DNA of 25,961 nt from an uncultured Corynebacterium sp. (GTDB lineage: Bacteria; Actinomycetota; Actinomycetes; Mycobacteriales; Mycobacteriaceae). The position numbers and the translations under genes are program-made. Below the pieces are notes generated by a model. The model worked only from the letters and a program-made list of their open reading frames with translations. It made no database searches and was not told the DNA's origin. Shown piece by piece: positions 1-6,441 of the stretch. Position 1 is the first letter of the stretch. Each line of letters starts with the position of its first letter. The stretch lies in NCBI RefSeq assembly GCF_946221105.1, contig NZ_CAMICL010000031.1, positions 1 to 25,961 on the forward strand, in the 5' to 3' direction.

Positions 1-73
1 GGGCGGAGCTGACGTCGATAAGCAAGTGCCAATAGTTGGTGAACCCCCACCTGTCCGCAATGCGGAGTTGCAG
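1..73 (+). repeat. Direct repeat, copy A (truncated by window edge?)
   Basis: About 73 bp that recur at 433-505 with only a few substitutions. Recognisable blocks, in order, are GGGCGGAGCT, GACGTCGATAAGC (11-23), CCAATAGTTGGTG and TGTCCGCAATGCGGAGTTG. The copy begins at the first base of the window, so it may extend further left. With copy B it brackets the small membrane protein gene at 88-342. No mobility gene or obvious target-site duplication is visible, so its nature is unknown. Confidence 0.85.
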
Positions 74-87
74 ACGAGGCCTGCGCA

Positions 88-342
88 TCAGGCAAACGGG
101 CCGGACGACAACGCGACCGCGAGAGCGATCGGCCAGGCGAGCAGGGTGAGAACAGACAATATCCCCAGCAGGGGGCGCTTGTCCCGCACCGCGATGACAA
201 ACCCCAGAACAGATGCCGCGATCAAGGCAACCCAATAAAGCCATTGGCCCCACATGGGAACGCGGTCACCCATAAACGGTGTTGCGATCCAAACCGCGAC
301 AAAAATCGGGTAGATAAACGCGCTGCGGTGAGCTTTCTCCAT
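88..342 (-). CDS. Small hypothetical membrane protein (84 aa)
   Basis: An 84-residue protein that I do not recognise. It is strongly hydrophobic, with about three predicted membrane segments: near residues 9-24 (SAFIYPIFVAVWIATPF), 31-47 (WGQWLYWVALIAASVLG) and 57-78 (LLGILSVLTLLAWPIALAVAL). Short polar links include RDKRP. The start at 342 is chosen because GGAGGT lies about 7 bases upstream; the frame stays open to 492, but that extension would run through the repeat region and has no comparable ribosome binding site. The gene lies between two copies of a direct repeat, suggesting an accessory or relocated locus. Codon use is less GC-rich than in the core genes to the right. It could be a small transporter subunit or a lineage-specific membrane peptide; nothing in the sequence decides. 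Confidence 0.6.
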   Translation of the reverse strand: MEKAHRSAFIYPIFVAVWIATPFMGDRVPMWGQWLYWVALIAASVLGFVIAVRDKRPLLGILSVLTLLAWPIALAVALSSGPFA

Positions 343-367
343 GATCCGACACCTCCACCACAAGTCA

Positions 368-414
368 AAATAGTTGGTTAGTTCCCACTTGTCCGCAATG
401 CGGACTTGCGGAGT
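368..414 (+). repeat. Partial repeat copy with inverted repeat GTCCGCAATGCGGAC
   Basis: A shorter, more diverged copy of the repeat at 1-73 and 433-512, keeping the AATAGTTGGT block and the TGTCCGCAATGCGGA block. In this copy the second block is a perfect inverted repeat, GTCCGC-AAT-GCGGAC (391-405). It lies directly upstream of full copy B, so the two form a short tandem array in front of the HNH gene. Confidence 0.75.
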
Positions 415-432
415 GGCCTGTGGGGCGGGCAT

Positions 433-512
433 GGGCGGAGCTGACGTCGATAAGCGATTGCCAATAGTTGGTGAGCCCCCACTTGTCCGCAATGCGGAGT
501 TGCGGACAAGTT
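433..512 (+). repeat. Direct repeat, copy B
   Basis: Second full copy of the 1-73 repeat, containing GACGTCGATAAGC (443-455), CCAATAGTTGGTG and TGTCCGCAATGCGGAGTTGC (484-503). It continues into GGACAAG, which can pair with the CTTGTCC at its own left (482-488), so the 3' part can form a hairpin. The decamer TGTCCGCAAT occurs again at 575 and 719, within the start region and body of the next gene. Confidence 0.85.
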
Positions 513-615
513 GTAGCGCTCGCTAAAAACCGCATTTCCGCAGCTCAGAGGAATGTCGGGGGCGAGTTTTATAATGTCCGCAATCGAACTCGCATTCGCC
601 TCAAGGGGGCCCGAA

Positions 616-1875
616 ATGACCGCCGCAGTCGCCACAGAAGCCAACCCCATCGCCGTCGCATTAAGCCAGCAAATCGAAGACTCTCACCGCGCAATGACGC
701 AGAGCAAAGCGGAGCTGTTGTCCGCAATCCAGACGTTTGATGAACTCGCACTCGCTATCGAATGTGGCTCCACGACCACCGCGCACTTCCTCATGCGCCG
801 CCTGGGCGTGTCATCCTCAACCGCGCACGAGTACGTCAGCGTCGCGCACCGCCTGCGGCCCTTCCGTTACCTGCACAAACACTTCACTGCCGCTGCACTG
901 AGCTACTCGGTGGTGCGGCTGCTGTTGAAGTACATGACGCCTGAAAATGAGCGTGAGCTGGTGGATCTCGCCCTCGGGATGGGTTACCACGAGCTCGAAT
1001 GCGCGCTGGCGGGGAAGAAGTCGCAGGACGGGGAGGACGACGACAGCCCGCAGTACTACCTGAGGCTGCACAAGCGCGACAACGGCGATATCGCGTTCCA
1101 CGGCAATATGAATGCAGCGGACGGGGCCGCGTTCGTCGCAGCGTTGAAGATCGGCGAAATCGCGTACTGCGACCTCGACGACGTGCTGGAGGACTTAGAC
1201 CCCGAGGTCAACGGCGAAATCAACATTGCTCTCGAGCGCGCCGAGGAGGTGGAGGAGAACCGCCCCGCGCGGAAGACGGTCTCCGGCTACGGGCTGCCGA
1301 TCGGGCGGATGCTGCTGCGGGCGCTCATGGGCATCGTCCACATGGCACGCACGACGCCGCGCAACACGCTAACCACGCCGGGCGCGCACGTGAACATTCT
1401 GGCCACTCCGGACGGCCGCGGGTATATGCCCAACAACGTGGGCGCGCCGTCGAAAGCCATCGCAGGCTTGCTGGCTAATGCGGACATACGCCTATCGACG
1501 GTCAACTCCGACGGCCTCATCCTCAACACCGGACGCAAACAGCGCCTGGCAACGAACGGGCAGGTCAACGCGCTGCTGGCGATGTGGGGCGGGCAGTGCG
1601 CGGCACCGGGGTGCACGCACACGCGCTTCATCGAGATCCACCACATCGAAGACTGGGCCAGCGGCGGTCTCACCGACCTAGAGAACCTCCTGCCGCTGTG
1701 CTCCGCCTGCCACTCCCTGGTTACGGAGGGGTATCTGCAGACGTTGAAGGAGCGATCAGACATCCACTTCGTCTACCGCGACGGGACGCGCTTCGTGTCC
1801 ACGAACTACTCCCTGCCGCAGCGCAACGACACCATGCGGACCATGGAGGAGTGCAACTGGTCCTTCAACGACTAG
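616..1875 (+). CDS. DUF222 / HNH endonuclease family protein
   Basis: A 419-aa protein with the architecture common in actinobacteria: an N-terminal helical DUF222-type region (roughly residues 20-260) and a C-terminal HNH nuclease domain (about 320-385). The HNH site is clear: zinc-type cysteines C328, C333, C362 and C365, the paired histidines H342-H343 in IEIHHIEDW, the asparagine in LENLLPLC, and H366 in CSACH. Such domains cleave DNA with a metal ion; the target and biological role of this widespread family are not settled, and mobile or homing-like behaviour has been suggested. The start at 616 is preferred because AAGGGGG lies 6 bases upstream; in-frame ATGs at 553 and 574 have poor ribosome binding sites. 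The gene follows a cluster of direct repeats and ends 6 bases before a convergent gene. All catalytic residues appear intact. Confidence 0.85.
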   Translation: MTAAVATEANPIAVALSQQIEDSHRAMTQSKAELLSAIQTFDELALAIECGSTTTAHFLMRRLGVSSSTAHEYVSVAHRLRPFRYLHKHFTAAALSYSVVRLLLKYMTPENERELVDLALGMGYHELECALAGKKSQDGEDDDSPQYYLRLHKRDNGDIAFHGNMNAADGAAFVAALKIGEIAYCDLDDVLEDLDPEVNGEINIALERAEEVEENRPARKTVSGYGLPIGRMLLRALMGIVHMARTTPRNTLTTPGAHVNILATPDGRGYMPNNVGAPSKAIAGLLANADIRLSTVNSDGLILNTGRKQRLATNGQVNALLAMWGGQCAAPGCTHTRFIEIHHIEDWASGGLTDLENLLPLCSACHSLVTEGYLQTLKERSDIHFVYRDGTRFVSTNYSLPQRNDTMRTMEECNWSFND

Positions 1876-1881
1876 CGCCGG

Positions 1882-2322
1882 TTAGAAGGGGAGCTGAACG
1901 CCCGGCAGACCCGGGAGACCCGGGATCTTGCCTGCAGCGGCTGCGGCGGCGCCGACCAGTGCGAGGACACCGGCGGCGATGCCGGTGCCGACCAGGATGT
2001 CGTAGGTGGTGCCGACCTTGTAGCCGCGGGCTGCGTCGTTCTTCAACGAGGAGGTGGCGCTCTTCGGCACTAGGTTCTTGTCAGAAGAACCCTTGTACGG
2101 ACCGGAGTAGCCGGTGCCCGGTTCCAGCCTCTCGCGGATCTTGGCCTGGCCAATGTAGGCGGCGAGATAGGCGTCGTTGACCTCGGACGCCTTCTTCGGG
2201 TTCACTGCCGTCTCCAAGTTCTCTAGCGTTTCGTTCAACGTGCCCTCTTCAGCCTGTGCCGGTACGGCCGCCAAAGACAGGGCGGTGGTTGCGGCCAAAG
2301 CAGCTGCGGTGATGCGCTTCAT
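1882..2322 (-). CDS. Small exported protein with C-terminal membrane segment (paralogue 1)
   Basis: A 146-aa protein of unknown function. Residues 1-24 form a typical Sec signal peptide (MKRITAAALAATTALSLAAV then PAQA, cleavage predicted after AQA). A polar, charged stretch follows (about 25-105). Near residues 109-131 is a hydrophobic segment rich in Gly and Ala, and the C-terminus is a Pro/Gly tail (PGLPGLPG) ending in QLPF. The ribosome binding site AAAGGAG sits 6 bases before the ATG. It is the first of three similar genes in a row; its signal peptide is nearly identical to that of the next gene (2526-2894), and a promoter-like block lies at the same distance from both starts. It is probably anchored in the cell envelope facing outward. 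It faces the HNH gene convergently with almost no spacer. Confidence 0.75.
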   Translation of the reverse strand: MKRITAAALAATTALSLAAVPAQAEEGTLNETLENLETAVNPKKASEVNDAYLAAYIGQAKIRERLEPGTGYSGPYKGSSDKNLVPKSATSSLKNDAARGYKVGTTYDILVGTGIAAGVLALVGAAAAAAGKIPGLPGLPGVQLPF

Positions 2323-2371
2323 TGGAAACTCCTTTGTGCGAATCTGACGTTAAATAACCCGGAACCGGGCT

Positions 2372-2392
2372 CGCAACAGTAAAACACAGGTT
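2372..2392 (-). promoter_or_regulatory. Promoter-like block upstream of paralogue 1
   Basis: On the minus strand this reads AACCTGTGTTTTACTGTTGC. Its downstream edge is 50 bases from the start codon at 2322. The block upstream of paralogue 2, also 50 bases from its start, matches as AAC.TGTG.TTTA.TG. TACTGT fits the corynebacterial -10 form TANNNT. A TTGAAC hexamer lies upstream but is about 20 bases from that -10, slightly too far for a normal -35. Confidence 0.5.
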
Positions 2393-2466
2393 TCCGCAGG
2401 TGTTCAAGCCCTTCTGAAGATGTAACGCCCCCACCGTCTGTGACGATATACATACATCCAGATGCG

Positions 2467-2499
2467 AAAAACTCCCCTCCCGAGCTGGGGAGAGGAGTT
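2467..2499 (-). terminator. Intrinsic terminator of paralogue 2
   Basis: On the minus strand, the arm AACTCCTCTCCCC, a short loop (AGCTC) and the arm GGGAGGGGAGTT form a strong GC-rich hairpin with one irregularity, followed by a T run. It lies about 25 bases past the stop codon of the gene ending at 2526 and separates it from the next gene on the same strand. Confidence 0.85.
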
Positions 2500-2525
2500 C
2501 AGATACTGGATCTAAGCGCTGGAGC

Positions 2526-2894
2526 TCAGAACGGGAGCTGGCCAGCCAGCTGCGGCGGCAGAACGCCCGCAGCCTTTGCGCCGTAGCCGATCAGGCCGAG
2601 GCCAGCGACGGAGACAGCGATCCAGGTCAGGATCCAGCCAGCCTGGGTTGCACGGTATGCCTCCTCAGCGGAGGAGCCCGCCTCGATGGAACCGCCCATC
2701 ATCTGGCCAGCACCCTCGGTTGCGGGTGCAGCGCCAAGACCCTTGTCACCAAGAATGCCGAGGAGCTTGATTGCCTCGACGCCCTGACGAGCCTCTTCGA
2801 GCTCGTTGTTCGGCTTCGGAGCTGCCTGTGCCGGAGCGGCGGCGAGGGAAATTGCGGTTGCTGCGGCCAGGGCAGCGGCGGTAAAGCGCTTCAT
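2526..2894 (-). CDS. Small exported protein with C-terminal membrane segment (paralogue 2)
   Basis: A 122-aa protein of unknown function. Signal peptide residues 1-24 (MKRFTAAALAAATAISLAAA then PAQA) match paralogue 1 at most positions. The mature part has a short charged segment (LEEARQGVEAIKLL), a Gly/Ala-rich linker, then EAGSSAEEAY, a Trp-containing hydrophobic segment at about residues 85-105 (GWILTWIAVSVAGLGLIGYG) and a tail ending QLPF. From EAGSS to the end it aligns with paralogue 3 (DAGSS..., GWFVLW..., LGIIAY, AAG, LP). It therefore shares its front with one neighbour and its back with the other. AGGAG lies 6 bases before the ATG. It has its own promoter-like block and a strong terminator, so it is probably transcribed alone. 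An envelope location is inferred. Confidence 0.8.
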   Translation of the reverse strand: MKRFTAAALAAATAISLAAAPAQAAPKPNNELEEARQGVEAIKLLGILGDKGLGAAPATEGAGQMMGGSIEAGSSAEEAYRATQAGWILTWIAVSVAGLGLIGYGAKAAGVLPPQLAGQLPF

Positions 2895-2943
2895 GGGAAT
2901 CTCCTAGGTAGAAGCTGACGGAATAGTTCCAGAAATCTGGACT

Positions 2944-2964
2944 ACCGTCATTAAACCACATGTT
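2944..2964 (-). promoter_or_regulatory. Promoter-like block upstream of paralogue 2
   Basis: On the minus strand this reads AACATGTGGTTTAATGACGG, matching the block before paralogue 1 at the same distance from the start codon (50 bases). TAATGA/TTTAAT is the likely -10, and TTGTGA about 17 bases upstream could be a -35. Confidence 0.5.
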
Positions 2965-3052
2965 TATGCAGCTCACAACTTTGAAGGCATCAGTAACACG
3001 ACACAAGTTTCTGACGATTAATAGCGCTTTAAAACACCGCGGTGGAACCGGC

Positions 3053-3086
3053 AAAAGAAAAGCGCCGCCCCGAAAGCGGGACGGCG
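3053..3086 (-). terminator. Intrinsic terminator of paralogue 3
   Basis: On the minus strand, CGCCGTCCCG-CTTT-CGGGGCGGCG forms a 10-bp stem with one mismatch, followed by the T-rich tail CTTTTCTTTTG. It lies 16 bases past the stop codon of the gene ending at 3103. Confidence 0.85.
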
Positions 3087-3102
3087 ATGTGCGCGGTTGC
3101 GC

Positions 3103-3414
3103 TTAGAGCGGCAGATCCGGGATAGAAATCGTGCCCGCGGGAATCAAGCCTGCGGCCTGGGCGGCGTAAGCGATGATGCCCAGGCTGGCGGCTGCGACAG
3201 TGGCCCACAGAACGAACCATCCAAACTGCAGCCAACCGACAGCGGTGTTGATGCTCGAGCCAGCATCGACAGAGCCCTCGACAGTGGCGATACCCGCACG
3301 TAACGCCCCCTCGGTGTTCGGAATCAGGCCTTCCGCGTTCGCCGGAGAGACGGCGATCCCGGCGGTAAGGGCAGCGGTTGCAGTGGCAATAGAGACAGCG
3401 CGCTTGACGTTCAT
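3103..3414 (-). CDS. Small exported protein with C-terminal membrane segment (paralogue 3)
   Basis: A 103-aa protein of unknown function. The signal peptide (about residues 1-27, ending SPANA) differs from those of the two neighbours. The mature part carries DAGSS, then a hydrophobic segment with two Trp (GWFVLWATVAAASLGIIAY) and a C-terminal tail IPDLPL, all aligning with paralogue 2. GAGGAG stands 5 bases before the ATG. A TAATAG-type -10 lies near 3463-3472, again about 50 bases upstream. It is flanked by a good terminator on one side and by the parS site at 3538 on the other. Likely envelope-anchored; it lacks the conserved length or motifs of known corynebacterial porins as far as I can judge. 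Confidence 0.75.
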   Translation of the reverse strand: MNVKRAVSIATATAALTAGIAVSPANAEGLIPNTEGALRAGIATVEGSVDAGSSINTAVGWLQFGWFVLWATVAAASLGIIAYAAQAAGLIPAGTISIPDLPL

Positions 3415-3537
3415 GAGAGCTCCTCAAGGATAGGTTCGGGCCAGCTGTAACTACCTGGCTGCTATCTATTAGACACGAGCAGCAGATGTCTGTCTTGAGA
3501 ACCGCGAAATATATTCCTACTAGACAATCGCCGCCGA

Positions 3538-3553
3538 TGTTTCACGTGAAACG
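3538..3553. promoter_or_regulatory. parS: parS centromere site 1
   Basis: TGTTTCACGTGAAACG contains the perfect 14-bp palindrome GTTTCACGTGAAAC, the bacterial parS consensus bound by ParB. It is intergenic, just downstream of the yqgE stop codon. parA and parB are at 15.4-17.4 kb in the same window. The assignment follows from the known consensus; the sequence match is exact. Confidence 0.95.
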
Positions 3554-3557
3554 GCCA

Positions 3558-4163
3558 CTAGTTGTCCTCGAGGTTCGCGGGGAAGGTTGCGAACAGGGGC
3601 AAGGGCATTGCTTGTCGACGCATCACGTCACCCCACAGATCCGCACCCGCAGGAGCGACGACGTCGCTGGGCAAAGCGGGGGTGACAAACCAGTCGCCGC
3701 GCAGGATCTCGTCGTCGAGCTGCCCCGGCGCCCACTCGGCGTAGCCGGCGAAGATGCGGATGCCGTCGAGAAGCTCGCTGACCTCGAGGGGAGAGGCGTT
3801 GAGGTCCACGAGCACGAGGCGGTTGGCCAGGCGGTTGAGGTAAGGGTTCTCGGGGGCGCCGGCCGCGGTCACGCCAAGGCCCACCGCGGACTCGGGGCTG
3901 ACCGGCCCGCCGATGTGCACGGCCTGCGGCTTGGCGGCCAGCTCGGCCCAGCCCGCGTCCATCACGTTGGCGACGGCGACCTCGCTGCGGCGGTTGAGCA
4001 CCACGCCGAGGGTGTGGTCCGCGTCGTGCTCCAGCACCAGCACCACGGTGCGGGCGAACTCGGGGGAGAACATGCCGGGCGCGGAAACGAGCAGCATGCC
4101 CGGCTCGGGCTCCACGCGCTCCAGCGCGTTGAACAGGCGGTCTGCGTAGAAATACTCAGGCAT
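3558..4163 (-). CDS. YqgE/AlgH family protein (DUF179)
   Basis: A 201-aa protein of normal length for the UPF0301/YqgE family. Features include the N-terminal GMLLVSAPGMFSPEFARTVV and VLEHDADHTLGVVLNR blocks, the VHIGGPVSPE segment near residue 85, and FAGYAEWAPGQLDDEI near residue 140, all hallmarks of the family. The molecular function is not firmly established; in proteobacteria the family has been linked to transcriptional regulation, which should not be carried over to actinobacteria. The ATG at 4163 overlaps the end of pcnA by 8 bases (ATGCCTGA), so the two are probably translationally coupled and co-transcribed. A parS site sits immediately downstream. Confidence 0.9.
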   Translation of the reverse strand: MPEYFYADRLFNALERVEPEPGMLLVSAPGMFSPEFARTVVLVLEHDADHTLGVVLNRRSEVAVANVMDAGWAELAAKPQAVHIGGPVSPESAVGLGVTAAGAPENPYLNRLANRLVLVDLNASPLEVSELLDGIRIFAGYAEWAPGQLDDEILRGDWFVTPALPSDVVAPAGADLWGDVMRRQAMPLPLFATFPANLEDN

Positions 4164-5616
4164 TTTCCCTCTCCCACCAGGCTTTCAGCTCGGCAACGGC
4201 TTCGTCGTGCTCAAGTTCGCCGCGCTCCAGGCGCAGCTCCTTGAGATACTTCCACGCCTTGCCCACCTCCGGGCCGGGTTTGAGACCCAGGATCTGCATG
4301 ATCTCGTTGCCGTCCAGATCCGGGCGCACGCGCGCGAGGTCCTCCTTGGCGGCGATGTCGGCGATGCGCTCCTCCAGGTGGTCGTAGGTGCGCTGCAGGC
4401 GCGCGGCCTTCTTGGCGTTGCGGGTGGTGGAGTCGGCCCGCACGAGTTTGTGCAGCTTGGGCAGCAGCTCGCCGGCGTCGGTGACGTAGCGGCGCACGGC
4501 GGAGTCTGTCCACTGGCCCTCGCCGAAGCCGTGGAAGCGCATGTGCAGGAACACCAGCTGGCCCACGTCCGAAATGACGTGCTTCGGGTACTTCAGGGCC
4601 TTCAGGCGCTTGCGGGCCATCTTCGCGCCGACCACCTCGTGGTGGTGGAAGGTCACGCCGCCGCCCTCCTTGGGCGCGCGGGTGGCGGGTTTGCCGATGT
4701 CGTGCATCAGCGCCGCCCAGCGCAGCTTCAGGTCCGGGCCTTCGTCCTCGAGTTCGGTGGCCTGGCGCAGCACGGTCAGCGAGTGGCGGTAGACGTCCTT
4801 GTGCTGCATGTGCTCGTCGGTCTCCAGCTGCAGCGCGGGAATCTCGGGCAAAATATACGAAGCCAAACCGGTGGACACCAGCAGGTCGATGCCCTCCCAG
4901 GGACGCGCGCCGAGCATGAGTTTATCCAGCTCAGCCTGCACACGCTCGGCGGTGATCCGCTCGATCTCGCCCGCCATGTCGCACATCGCGCTATACACCC
5001 GGCCGGCCACGTTAAAGCCCAGCTGGGAGACGAAGCGGGCCGCGCGCAGCATGCGCAGCGGGTCGTCCCTAAACGACACCTCGGGCTCCTGTGGGGTGTC
5101 CAGCACCTGCTGCACAAGGTCCGAAAGTCCGTCGACGGGGTCGTGGAAAGTGGGGGAGAGGCGGAGCTCGCTATCAAGCGAAAGCTCAATGGCCATGGCG
5201 TTGCAGGCGAAGTCGCGGCGGATGAGGTCGCCCTCGAGCGTGTCGCCGAAGGTGACTTCGGGGTTGCGGGTCACGCCGTCGTAGAGGTCGGAGCGGAAGG
5301 TGGTGATTTCCACGGTTTCGCCGCGGCGGATGGCGGAGACGGTGCCGAACTCGATGCCGGTGTCCCACACCTTCTCGCCCCATTCGTCCAGGATCTCCTG
5401 GATCACCTCGGGGCGCGCGGAGGTGGTGAAGTCGAGGTCGTGCACCCCGCGGCCGAGCATCGCGTCGCGCACCGAGCCGCCGACCATATATAAGGTCTCG
5501 CCGCGGCCGGAAAACAGTTGCGCGAGGGGCTCAAGCAGAGCAGCATGCTTGGCCACGACATCCTGCGCCCTCGCCATCAGAGCAGGGGCGGCCAAAGGGT
5601 CGGTCGGGTCTGGCAT
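4156..5616 (-). CDS. pcnA: CCA tRNA nucleotidyltransferase / poly(A) polymerase family
   Basis: A 486-aa class II nucleotidyltransferase. The head domain shows MVGGSVRDAML (about residues 44-54) and HDLDFTTSARP (59-69), in which the D60/D62 pair binds metal, followed by the RRDFACNAMA block near residue 120. A C-terminal HD domain begins around residue 300 (LRWAALMHDIGKPATR). These enzymes add or repair the CCA end of tRNAs; actinobacterial single-copy members are often called PcnA, and sequence alone does not separate CCA addition from polyadenylation. The start MPDPTDPL at 5616 is chosen because the longer open frame to 6339 is antisense to the NUDIX gene and has no homology-like content. 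Divergently oriented from the NUDIX gene, as in Mycobacterium (Rv3907c/Rv3908). Upstream ribosome binding is weak. Confidence 0.92.
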   Translation of the reverse strand: MPDPTDPLAAPALMARAQDVVAKHAALLEPLAQLFSGRGETLYMVGGSVRDAMLGRGVHDLDFTTSARPEVIQEILDEWGEKVWDTGIEFGTVSAIRRGETVEITTFRSDLYDGVTRNPEVTFGDTLEGDLIRRDFACNAMAIELSLDSELRLSPTFHDPVDGLSDLVQQVLDTPQEPEVSFRDDPLRMLRAARFVSQLGFNVAGRVYSAMCDMAGEIERITAERVQAELDKLMLGARPWEGIDLLVSTGLASYILPEIPALQLETDEHMQHKDVYRHSLTVLRQATELEDEGPDLKLRWAALMHDIGKPATRAPKEGGGVTFHHHEVVGAKMARKRLKALKYPKHVISDVGQLVFLHMRFHGFGEGQWTDSAVRRYVTDAGELLPKLHKLVRADSTTRNAKKAARLQRTYDHLEERIADIAAKEDLARVRPDLDGNEIMQILGLKPGPEVGKAWKYLKELRLERGELEHDEAVAELKAWWERENA

Positions 5617-5696
5617 ATCGAAGAGCTTCTGCGTCACCCGGGACACGATACCCGCCACCCCCGCGCGGGAAGTACCACAACCGGCCGAAAGACCGA

Positions 5697-5702
5697 TACC
5701 AT
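5697..5702 (+). promoter_or_regulatory. Possible -10 element for a leaderless NUDIX transcript
   Basis: TACCAT fits TANNNT and ends 7 bases before the ATG at 5710, which would put the transcription start at the start codon. No clear -35 is seen and there is no ribosome binding site. It overlaps the alternative ATG at 5701. Confidence 0.35.
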
Positions 5703-5709
5703 GACACGA

Positions 5710-6441
5710 ATGAGTGACAACCAGCGCCCGGTACCGGGGCCCTCTAACGGCAAGGGGGGCTCCGGCGGCGGTAAGCGTCGGCCGCGGCGCCGGCGCGGGG
5801 GCAAACCCGCCGAGCAGCAACAGCAGCCGGGAGACAAACCGAAGCGGAAGCGGAATAACCGCCGCGGAAAGAACTCCCGCGGCGGGCGCAAGCAGCACAA
5901 TCGTCGGAGGTCGAAGTACCAGCAGCACGATTCGTCGATAGAGACGCGCGACGAGACCTCCGCCGGCGGCCTGGTGGTCTCCGGCATGGCCGAGGCCGTG
6001 GGCAAAGACGGCAAGGTGGACATGAGCCGCATCTACGTCGCGCTCATCGGCCGCTTGGACCGCCGCGGGCGGCTGTTGTGGTCCATGCCGAAAGGCCACG
6101 TGGAAAACGGCGAGCACCAGTGGGTCACCGCCGAGCGCGAGGTGTGGGAGGAAACCGGCATCACCGGAGAGGCCTTCGACACCCTGGGCACAATCGACTA
6201 CTGGTTCGTCTCCGACGGCGTGCGCATTCACAAGACGGTGCACCACAACCTGCTGCGCTACGTCGACGGCGTGTTCAACGACGAGGACCCAGAGGTCACC
6301 GAGGTGGCGTGGGTGCCCATGAGCGATTTGATGGAGCACCTCGCGTACGCCGATGAGCGCAAACTCGCGCGCATCGCCTACGACCGGATGCCGGACTTGG
6401 CCAGAAAGGAAAAGAAGGCCGGAAGGGCAACTCCGCGATGA
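5710..6441 (+). CDS. NUDIX hydrolase with long basic N-terminal region
   Basis: A 243-aa protein. Residues about 10-75 are low complexity, rich in Arg, Lys, Gly and Gln (KRRPRRRRGG, KPKRKRNNRRGK, HNRRRSKYQQ), probably disordered and able to bind nucleic acid. The NUDIX domain follows (about 80-225) with a complete box near residues 128-150: G-HVENG-E-HQWVTAE-REVWEETGI, including the catalytic REVWEE. It should hydrolyse a nucleoside diphosphate linked to X; the substrate is unknown. It occupies the position of M. tuberculosis mutT4 (Rv3908). The start is either ATG 5701 or ATG 5710; 5710 is preferred because a -10-like TACCAT lies 7 bases upstream, but 5701 cannot be excluded. The stop codon overlaps the next start (ATGA). 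Confidence 0.88.
   Translation: MSDNQRPVPGPSNGKGGSGGGKRRPRRRRGGKPAEQQQQPGDKPKRKRNNRRGKNSRGGRKQHNRRRSKYQQHDSSIETRDETSAGGLVVSGMAEAVGKDGKVDMSRIYVALIGRLDRRGRLLWSMPKGHVENGEHQWVTAEREVWEETGITGEAFDTLGTIDYWFVSDGVRIHKTVHHNLLRYVDGVFNDEDPEVTEVAWVPMSDLMEHLAYADERKLARIAYDRMPDLARKEKKAGRATPR

Noticed and set aside
1..512. CRISPR-like or insertion sequence interpretation of the repeats
   Set aside because: Only two to three copies at irregular spacing, no uniform spacers, no cas or transposase gene, and no terminal inverted repeats with target duplications.
5617..6339. Long N-terminal extension of the pcnA frame to 6339
   Set aside because: It is antisense to the NUDIX gene, which has a complete motif; the extension is His/Val/Ala-rich shadow sequence, and MPDPTDPL fits the family start.
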